A stretch of DNA of 9,415 nucleotides from DATGKR01 sp035294565 (GTDB taxonomy: Bacteria; Actinomycetota; Acidimicrobiia; Acidimicrobiales; Palsa-688): NCBI GenBank assembly GCA_035294565.1, contig DATGKR010000029.1, forward strand, positions 1 to 9,415, written 5' to 3'. Of this stretch, positions 1-8,115 are shown in pieces. Below the pieces are notes generated by a model that worked only from the letters and a program-made list of their open reading frames with translations, had not been told where the DNA came from and did no database searches. The position numbers were made by a program, and so were the translations under genes. Numbering within the stretch: position 1 is the stretch's first letter; every line of letters starts with the position of its first letter.

Positions 1-299
1 GTCGGGGCGGGGGCGACCGTTGACCTGGCCGGCGCCGGGTTTGTGGCGCAGCCAGTCGGACCACAGGGTGGAGGGCCGGGGCGAGCCGTTGCGCTCGGGG
101 GGTCCCGGGTCGTCCAGGGAGCCGTACTCGGCGGGAAGGGGTGCGCTAGCAGGCCTGGCGGTGCCTTGGGAGGGGGGACCCGGGGAGCTCGAGGGTGCGG
201 CCGCGCCGGGGGTGGGCGAAGCCGCTGCGGCGAGGGAGGCAGCGGCGTCGGGGGGGTCGGCGTCGGGCGGGTCGGGGGAGTGCTCGGAGCGGTCGGCCA

Positions 300-300
<1 letters not shown>
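1..300 (-). CDS. Partial ORF after gyrA, Pro/Ala/Asp-rich N-terminus (possible DUF3566-type membrane protein)
   Basis: An ATG at 300 overlaps the gyrA stop by one base (TGATG) and opens a frame with no stop through 100 codons to the window edge, so the 3' end is missing. Nearly all codons end in G or C, as in the neighbouring genes. The visible protein starts MADRSEHSPDPPDADPPDAA and stays low in complexity: acidic and Pro-rich, then Ala/Ser/Pro-rich, with a more ordered stretch at about residues 83-90 (LWSDWLRH). No signal peptide or membrane helix is visible in this part, which looks disordered. Known context: in many actinobacteria the gene after gyrA (Rv0007 in Mycobacterium tuberculosis) encodes a DUF3566 membrane protein with a long Pro/Ala-rich cytoplasmic N-terminus. 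The assignment here rests on position and composition only. The overlap suggests translation coupled to gyrA. Confidence 0.55.
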
Positions 301-2744
<2,444 letters not shown>

Positions 2745-2748
2745 GGGC

Positions 2749-4692
<1,944 letters not shown>

Positions 4693-4713
4693 GGGCGCGA
4701 CCTTTCCGAAAAT

Positions 4714-4759
4714 GGGGCTGCGGCGGCCTTCCGGGGGAGAAAGCCCTGGTCACAGCCCC
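4714..4759 (-). promoter_or_regulatory. Weak inverted repeat in the gyrB leader
   Basis: A perfect 7-bp inverted repeat, GGGGCTG (4714-4720) and CAGCCCC (4753-4759), encloses 32 bases between the putative promoter and the gyrB ribosome-binding site. In the transcript it would form a stem ending about 9 bases before GGAAAGG. The stem is short for its loop, so it may have no function. It is recorded because it is the only evident structure in the leader. Confidence 0.2.
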
Positions 4760-4769
4760 GAAACGCGAT

Positions 4770-4799
4770 ATCTGTAGTTTACCAGAGGGGGTGTGTCAG
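4770..4799 (-). promoter_or_regulatory. Candidate gyrBA promoter in the dciA-gyrB gap
   Basis: The 132-base gap before gyrB contains the only A/T-rich patch in its surroundings. Reading the minus strand, CTGACA (4799-4794) is a -35-like hexamer and TACAGA (4776-4771) lies 17 bases downstream. Alternatively TGG-TAAACT (4784-4776) gives an extended -10 of the TGnTAnnnT kind. Transcription would begin about 70 bases before the gyrB ATG. Which hexamers act cannot be settled by eye. Gyrase promoters are commonly controlled by supercoiling, but nothing here shows that directly. Confidence 0.35.
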
Positions 4800-4824
4800 C
4801 CTGTGAGGTGGGGGCGCAGCCCGC

Positions 4825-5145
4825 TCAGGTGGTGACCCGCAGGCGGATCTCGTTCACCGCTCCCGCCCCGGCGGCCGCCGCTATGCGCTCGCCGATCTCG
4901 CCGACCATGTAGCCCAGCTGCGCCGCCCACGCCGGGTGGTCGACCGCCAGGACGAGCACGCCGTCCCTGAGCGAGACCGGCTTCGCGTGGCCGGCGATGT
5001 CGGGGCCCACCAGCTCCTCCCAGCGGGAGAACACGACGGAGGCCACGGCGGGCCGGGGGGCGCCCATCCGGCGGGCCACCCGTTCGAGGCTGTCGGCCAC
5101 GGGGCGCGGTTCGCGTTCGGGGGGAGTCGGGCGCCACGTGCTCAC
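4825..5145 (-). CDS. dciA: DciA/DUF721 family protein (replicative helicase loader/operator type)
   Basis: A 106-residue protein from a GTG start. The DUF721 core is clear: PRPVADSLERV near residues 14-23, then FSRWEELVGPDIAGHAKPVS (about 39-58), the strand DGVLVLAVDHPAWAAQL (about 61-77) and the closing IRLRV. DciA is the widespread, ancestral bacterial partner that helps load the DnaB helicase; actinobacteria carry a DUF721 gene between recF and gyrB, as here. Start choice: GTG at 5145 has GGGAG (5154-5158) 8 bases upstream and overlaps the stop of the preceding small ORF as GTGA. A longer form starting at GTG 5280 would be 151 residues and overlap recF by 53 bases; it has no Shine-Dalgarno sequence and adds only a low-complexity Arg/Ala/Pro/Ser stretch, so I reject it. 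Family call is firm, start moderately so. Confidence 0.85.
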   Translation of the reverse strand: MSTWRPTPPEREPRPVADSLERVARRMGAPRPAVASVVFSRWEELVGPDIAGHAKPVSLRDGVLVLAVDHPAWAAQLGYMVGEIGERIAAAAGAGAVNEIRLRVTT

Positions 5146-5231
5146 GGGCGAGGCTCCCGGGTCGTCGCGAGAAGCCGGGCGGGCGTAGCGGGACGCTCGC
5201 AGGTCGCATCGGGAAGCTGGGCGGGCGTCAT
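5142..5231 (-). CDS. Possible 29-codon ORF bridging recF and dciA
   Basis: An ATG at 5231 overlaps the recF stop as ATGA and opens a 29-codon frame that ends in TGA at 5144-5142, overlapping the dciA GTG as GTGA. A good Shine-Dalgarno sequence, AGGGGAAG (5240-5247 on the plus strand as cttcccct), lies 8 bases before the ATG, inside the recF end. The peptide is rich in Pro, Ala, Thr and Arg, has one Cys, and is built from two related 14-residue halves beginning TPAQLPDAT and TPARLLATT. No function is recognised. It could be a true small protein, a coupling device that carries ribosomes from recF to dciA, or chance. Third-position GC is about 79 percent in this frame but nearly the same in the dciA frame over the same bases, so composition does not decide. 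Confidence 0.35.
   Translation of the reverse strand: MTPAQLPDATCERPATPARLLATTREPRP
5171..5228 (-). repeat. Imperfect 42-base direct duplication at the recF-dciA junction
   Basis: The 16-mer GAAGCCGGGCGGGCGT (plus strand, 5171-5186) recurs with one mismatch at 5213-5228, 42 bases or 14 codons away, and flanking bases are partly alike (GTCGC precedes each). The second copy ends inside the recF stop codon. The duplication creates the two-fold repeat in the small ORF. It is consistent with one tandem duplication followed by divergence. Confidence 0.6.
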
Positions 5232-6304
5232 GTGAGGATCTTCCCCTGGGCGGCGGTGAAACGGGCGGCGACGGGCGCACCCGCCGGCGGGGAGCCGGCG
5301 GTGGTGAGCAGAGCCTGCCCGTCGCCGAGGGCTTCGAGCAGGGCGGCGGAGCGGTCGGCGTCGAGCTCGGAGAACACGTCGTCTAGGAGCAGCACCGGGG
5401 CCTGGTCGGACGCGGCGCGCACCAGGCGGTGCCCGGCGAGACGCAGAGCGAGTGCGAGGGTCCGCTGCTCGCCCTGCGAGGCGTGGGTGCGGGCGGGCAT
5501 CCCCGCAATGGTGAGCTCAACCTCGTCGCGGTGCGGGCCGATCGTCGTGACGCCGCGGCGCAGGTCGTCGCGGCGCGCCGACGCCAACGCGTCGGTGAGG
5601 GCCCCGTCCCACGACGGGCGGTACGACAGCGAGGTCGCCGCGGGGCCGGCCAGATCCTGGTAGGCGCCCGATATCAGTGGGGAAAGATCGCTGCACAGCC
5701 GGGCGCGGGCCTCCACCAGCTCGGTTCCGGCGTCGCCGAGCTTGGAGTCCCACACGTCCAGGGTGAAGAGGGCGTTCTCGTCGGGGGACCGGCCGGCGAG
5801 GGACTTGAGCAGCGCGTTGCGTTGACGGATGACCCGCTCCACCTCGGACACGACCGCTTCGAGGCGGGGTCGGCAGGAGACGAGCAGGTCGTCGAGGTAG
5901 GCGCGCCGCTCGGCCGGGCCGCCCTTCACCAGGGCGAGGTCGTCGGGGGAGAACACGGTGACCGCCAGGGTCGAGCGCAGGTCGCGCTGGCGGCGGAGAG
6001 GCTGACCGTTGACCCGTACCCGGTCGCGGCCGAGGGGGCGGATCTCGGCGTCGATCGGCACACGCCTGGGGGGGTCCGCCACCACCGCCCTGGCGACGGC
6101 CGCTTCGCAGCCGGCGCGCACCAGCGCCGCCGGCGGGGATCCGCGGAACGATCTCAGGGTCGACAGGTACGCGACGGCCTCGAGCAGGTTGGTCTTGCCT
6201 GACCCATTCCCCCCCGTGATCAACGTGATGCCGGTTGGGGCGGGGGAAAGCTCTGCGTCGGAGTAGTTACGGAAGTCCGACAGTCGGAGGGTCTCCAAGT
6301 GCAC
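5228..6304 (-). CDS. recF: DNA replication/repair protein RecF
   Basis: SMC/ABC-like ATPase that, with RecO and RecR, helps load RecA at single-strand gaps and stalled forks. It is 358 residues, near the usual 360-390. It begins MHLETLRLSDFRNY, the standard RecF opening. Walker A is GGNGSGKTN (31-39), the conserved GPHRDE is at 256-261, the ABC signature SQGEQ at 276-280, and Walker B VLLLDDVFSELD at 304-315. The start is GTG at 6304; the preceding GGCGAGC is a weak ribosome-binding site, yet the N-terminus matches the family so well that this start is likely right. recF is separated from dnaN by an unusual 488-base gap, so it may have its own promoter. Its TGA overlaps an out-of-frame ATG that begins a 29-codon ORF. 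Confidence 0.97.
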   Translation of the reverse strand: MHLETLRLSDFRNYSDAELSPAPTGITLITGGNGSGKTNLLEAVAYLSTLRSFRGSPPAALVRAGCEAAVARAVVADPPRRVPIDAEIRPLGRDRVRVNGQPLRRQRDLRSTLAVTVFSPDDLALVKGGPAERRAYLDDLLVSCRPRLEAVVSEVERVIRQRNALLKSLAGRSPDENALFTLDVWDSKLGDAGTELVEARARLCSDLSPLISGAYQDLAGPAATSLSYRPSWDGALTDALASARRDDLRRGVTTIGPHRDEVELTIAGMPARTHASQGEQRTLALALRLAGHRLVRAASDQAPVLLLDDVFSELDADRSAALLEALGDGQALLTTAGSPPAGAPVAARFTAAQGKILT

Positions 6305-6372
6305 GGCGCTCGCCGACCGGGCTAGGAGAGGCCGACGCTGGGCCGCGCGGAAGAACCTGGAGACCGGCGAGC
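6305..6372 (-). promoter_or_regulatory. Possible hairpin covering the recF ribosome-binding site
   Basis: GCTCGCCG (plus 6308-6315) and CGGCGAGC (6365-6372) are perfect 8-bp inverted repeats. In the recF mRNA the stem could extend to 11 bp with two G-U pairs, around a loop of about 43 bases. The downstream arm is the GGCGAGC that sits directly before the GTG start, so the stem would hide the initiation region. Seen in sequence only; a regulatory role is inference. Confidence 0.3.
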
Positions 6373-6437
6373 AGGGCCTTGCGCGTAGCGCCCAGTGGAA
6401 TCAAGCGTCGAATTACGTACCAGAGTTTCCAAGCCCC
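6373..6437 (-). other. Non-repeat part of the dnaN-recF gap, possible recF promoter zone
   Basis: This stretch between the repeat arrays and the recF leader hairpin contains the only A/T-rich island in the gap (about 6400-6432), including the palindrome TACGTA (6414-6419) and, on the minus strand, TTGGAA (6432-6427) and TAATTC (6415-6410). The last two are only 11 bases apart, so they do not form a standard promoter pair. A recF promoter here is plausible by position but no convincing -35/-10 combination is visible. No ORF is supported. Confidence 0.2.
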
Positions 6438-6582
6438 GAAGATCGGGAGCGCGAACCGGCGCGAAACAGGTCGATTCGCGCTCCCGAGGTCTCGGGCCTG
6501 AAGATCGGGAGCGCGAACCGGCGCGAAACAGGTCGATTCGCGCTCCCGAGATTGGCGGGGAGTGAACATCGGGAGCGCGAAA
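6438..6582. repeat. 62-base tandem repeat with 13-bp inverted arms (2 full copies plus a partial third)
   Basis: A 51-base block is identical at 6438-6488 and 6500-6550, giving a 62-base period. Each block holds a perfect inverted repeat, TCGGGAGCGCGAA and TTCGCGCTCCCGA, around 19 bases. The arms start at 6443 (forward), 6475 (reverse), 6505 (forward), 6537 (reverse) and 6569 (forward, partial third copy), so consecutive arms are 32, 30, 32 and 32 bases apart, close to three helical turns. Arms can pair within a unit or with the next unit. The third copy is decayed after its first arm. I recognise no named family. REP-like dispersed elements, protein-binding iterons or structured RNA are all possible. 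Confidence 0.85.
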
Positions 6583-6610
6583 CGACAGCTCGACGGGGCG
6601 GGGGGAAAAG

Positions 6611-6710
6611 GCGGACGCGGGCGAAACGCGAAACAGCGGGGTGCGTAGAGGCGAGACGCGACCTGGCGGGGCGGACGCCGGCGAGACGCGACACAGCCGG
6701 CTGCCTACAA
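6611..6710. repeat. Degenerate 30/60-base tandem repeat
   Basis: The 40 bases starting at 6611 (GCGGACGCGGGCGAAACGCG...) recur at 6671 with 8 mismatches, a 60-base period. A shorter subunit, GCGA(A/G)ACGCGA, appears at 6621, 6651 and 6681, exactly 30 bases apart. The decamer CGCGAAACAG within it (6627-6636) also occurs in both copies of the 62-base array, so the two arrays are probably related. No coding function is supported. Confidence 0.6.
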
Positions 6711-6791
6711 CACGACCGCCGGCCGCCGGAATGCCCCACCAGCCCCCAGCAACACGACCGCCGGCCGCCGGAAAGCCCCGCCGGCCCCCCA
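6708..6791. repeat. 42-base tandem repeat abutting the dnaN stop
   Basis: Two adjoining 42-base units, 6708-6749 and 6750-6791, begin CAACACGACCGCCGGCCGCC and differ at 5 positions. The second ends one base before the dnaN stop codon. The units are rich in GCCGGC-type palindromes and could fold in the 3' end of the dnaN message, but there is no run of U, so an intrinsic terminator is not evident. Confidence 0.75.
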
Positions 6792-6792
6792 C

Positions 6793-7890
6793 CTAGGGCA
6801 CCCGGACGGGCATCAACAGGTACAGGTACTCGTCGGAATCGATCGGTCGCAGGGTTGCGGGCTTCAACGAGTCGAGCGTGTCGAGGGCGACCTCGTCGCC
6901 GACGATCGCCTCGGCGCCTTCGATCAGGTAGGTGGGGTTGAACGCCACGGTCATCTCGGCGCCTTCGTACTTGGCGTCCACGTCCTCGGTGGCGGTGCCC
7001 CAGTCGACGGTGATGACCGTGAGCTCGATACCCGTCGGGCGCAGAGCGATTCGCACCGGCGTGGTCGTGTCGCGGGCGAGCAGCTTGACGCGCCGTACGG
7101 CGTCGAGCAGGGCGTCCTTGCCCACGATCAGCCGGTTCGGGTACCCGGAGGGGATCAGCGCCTTGTAGTTGGGGAACTCCCCCTGGATCAGCCGGGTGGT
7201 GAGGGTCACTTCGCCCACCTCGAAGGTGGCGTCGTGCTCGCCGAGGGACAACGACACGCTCCCCGCCTGGGCGAGCAGTCGCAGCAGCTCGTTGAGCGCC
7301 CGCGACGGGACGAGCACCTTCTGCCCCTCGCCGAGCAGGCCGATCCCGGGCAGGTCCCTGACCGCCAGGCGGTAGGAGTCGGTGGCCACCAGCCGCAGAC
7401 CGGATCCCTCGGCGGCCATCAGCACCCCGGTGAGGATCGGGCGGGTCTCCTCCGAGGAGGCCGCCCTGGTCACCTGGCGCAGCGCCTCCACCAGCCCGGC
7501 GGCTTCGAGGGTCACCGACTCACCTGACGGCGCCGGCAGGCGGGGGAAGTCGCCCGCGGGGTGGGTTCGGACGGTGAAATGGGAGCGCCCGGCGGTGATC
7601 CGCAGCTCTTCGTCGTCGGCCTCCACCGACACCGCCCCCGGCTCGAGGGCCCGGACGATGTCGGTCACCAAGCGGCCGGGCGCCACCGTCACGCCGTCGG
7701 AGGGGGAACCCACCGTGGTGCGCACGGTGATGGTGAGGTCCAAGTCGGTGCCGGTCACTTCCAGGCCCGTGCCCGTGACGCTGAGGCGGATGCCCCCCAG
7801 GACGGGCATGGAGCCGCTTCGGCCGGCCGTGGCCCTGCCGGCGGTGGCCAGGGCGTCGACGAGGGCGTCACGCTCGCATCTGAACTTCAA
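6793..7890 (-). CDS. dnaN: DNA polymerase III beta subunit (sliding clamp)
   Basis: Ring-shaped clamp that tethers DNA polymerase III and other partners to DNA; 365 residues, the usual length for three clamp domains. It opens MKFRCERDALVDAL, the standard actinobacterial opening, and shows RPILTGVLM (150-158), ATDSYRLA (169-176), the conserved LIQGEFPNYKALIP (234-247) and the C-terminal YLLMPVR (357-363) that lines the partner-binding pocket. The start codon is TTG at 7890, supported by AGGGAAGG (7898-7905) 7 bases upstream and by the match of the N-terminus; no in-frame ATG or GTG fits. The gene follows the probable oriC and precedes the repeat arrays, which separate it from recF more widely than is usual. 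Confidence 0.97.
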   Translation of the reverse strand: MKFRCERDALVDALATAGRATAGRSGSMPVLGGIRLSVTGTGLEVTGTDLDLTITVRTTVGSPSDGVTVAPGRLVTDIVRALEPGAVSVEADDEELRITAGRSHFTVRTHPAGDFPRLPAPSGESVTLEAAGLVEALRQVTRAASSEETRPILTGVLMAAEGSGLRLVATDSYRLAVRDLPGIGLLGEGQKVLVPSRALNELLRLLAQAGSVSLSLGEHDATFEVGEVTLTTRLIQGEFPNYKALIPSGYPNRLIVGKDALLDAVRRVKLLARDTTTPVRIALRPTGIELTVITVDWGTATEDVDAKYEGAEMTVAFNPTYLIEGAEAIVGDEVALDTLDSLKPATLRPIDSDEYLYLLMPVRVP

Positions 7891-7897
7891 CTCGGTG

Positions 7898-7905
7898 CCT
7901 TCCCT
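7898..7905 (-). promoter_or_regulatory. dnaN ribosome-binding site supporting a TTG start
   Basis: AGGGAAGG on the minus strand ends 7 bases before TTG at 7890. The strength and spacing of this site, plus the family-typical MKFR N-terminus, decide the unusual start codon. Confidence 0.75.
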
Positions 7906-7906
7906 G

Positions 7907-7936
7907 CTTCTTCTCTTCTATATGTGTTTTCTTGTG
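7907..7936. other. Candidate unwinding tract with DnaA-trio-like triplets
   Basis: This is the most A/T-rich stretch of the origin gap. On the minus strand, after the DnaA boxes and a C-rich spacer, triplets fitting the DnaA-trio pattern occur: TAG (7920-7918), AAG (7917-7915), then after AG, AAG (7912-7910) and AAG (7909-7907). The same purine run leads into the dnaN Shine-Dalgarno sequence, so the signal may be partly due to translation needs. TATAGA (7922-7917) could also be the -10 element of a dnaN promoter about 26 bases before the TTG; no good -35 is visible. Confidence 0.35.
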
Positions 7937-7952
7937 GTGGGGGAAGTAGTGC

Positions 7953-7968
7953 TGTGGATTGTGGACAA
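7953..7968 (-). promoter_or_regulatory. DnaA box pair: TTGTCCACA and overlapping CAATCCACA
   Basis: On the minus strand TTGTCCACA (7968-7960) matches the actinobacterial DnaA-box consensus at all nine positions. CAATCCACA (7961-7953) overlaps it by two bases in the same orientation and has two differences from TTATCCACA. This pair is the best candidate for the anchor site of the initiator at this origin. Confidence 0.75.
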
Positions 7969-8011
7969 CGTGGCGTATCCCCTGGTTGACGGCCTTTTCG
8001 CCGTGCGGGTG

Positions 8012-8030
8012 ATGTCCCCAGCTTCCCACA
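8012..8030 (+). promoter_or_regulatory. Two weak DnaA-box-like sites on the plus strand
   Basis: ATGTCCCCA (8012-8020) has two differences from TTGTCCACA, and CTTCCCACA (8022-8030) has three but keeps the CCACA end except for the base before it. They lie in the opposite orientation to the perfect box and within the GTCCCC/GGGGAC inverted repeat. Low individual weight. Confidence 0.25.
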
Positions 8031-8056
8031 AGGCGGGGACGGCGGAGGGGACCCCC

Positions 8057-8065
8057 TGTGGAGAC
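8057..8065 (-). promoter_or_regulatory. Weaker DnaA-box-like site GTCTCCACA
   Basis: The minus strand reads GTCTCCACA, with two differences from the consensus (T)T(A/G)TCCACA and an intact CCACA core, in the same orientation as the perfect box about 90 bases away. Confidence 0.4.
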
Positions 8066-8115
8066 GGCCACCTTTTTCCGAAGGAACTACAAACCTCCGA
8101 CACAGGGCGTCCCCT

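Larger units (their letters stand above)
7891..8115. other. Probable chromosomal replication origin (oriC), dnaA-dnaN gap
   Basis: The dnaA-dnaN gap is the standard oriC position in actinobacteria. It holds a perfect TTGTCCACA box, several weaker CCACA-core sites on both strands, an A/T-rich tract beside dnaN (about 7907-7936), and two small inverted repeats: ACGGC/GCCGT (7989-8004) and GTCCCC/GGGGAC (8014-8040). It is only 225 bases, shorter and with fewer clear boxes than the origins of Streptomyces or Mycobacterium. Function is inferred from position and motifs. Confidence 0.8.

Noticed and set aside
4825..5280. Longer 151-residue DciA start at GTG 5280
   Set aside because: It overlaps recF by 53 bases, has no Shine-Dalgarno sequence, and the added N-terminus is low-complexity read-through of the junction repeat; GTG 5145 has a good GGGAG site.
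6438..6582. CRISPR array
   Set aside because: The repeated block is 51 bases with only about 11 bases between copies and two full copies; there are no uniform spacers and no cas genes.
6267..6792. Minus-strand ORFs of 100-156 codons inside the dnaN-recF gap
   Set aside because: They are open only because the GC-rich repeats lack stops; the same repeats give repeated Arg/Ser/Pro peptides in all frames, the frames overlap one another, and no domain or ribosome-binding site is visible.
6750..6792. Intrinsic terminator after dnaN
   Set aside because: GCCGGC palindromes can form a stem, but there is no U-run after it and the stem is not kept in the first 42-base unit.
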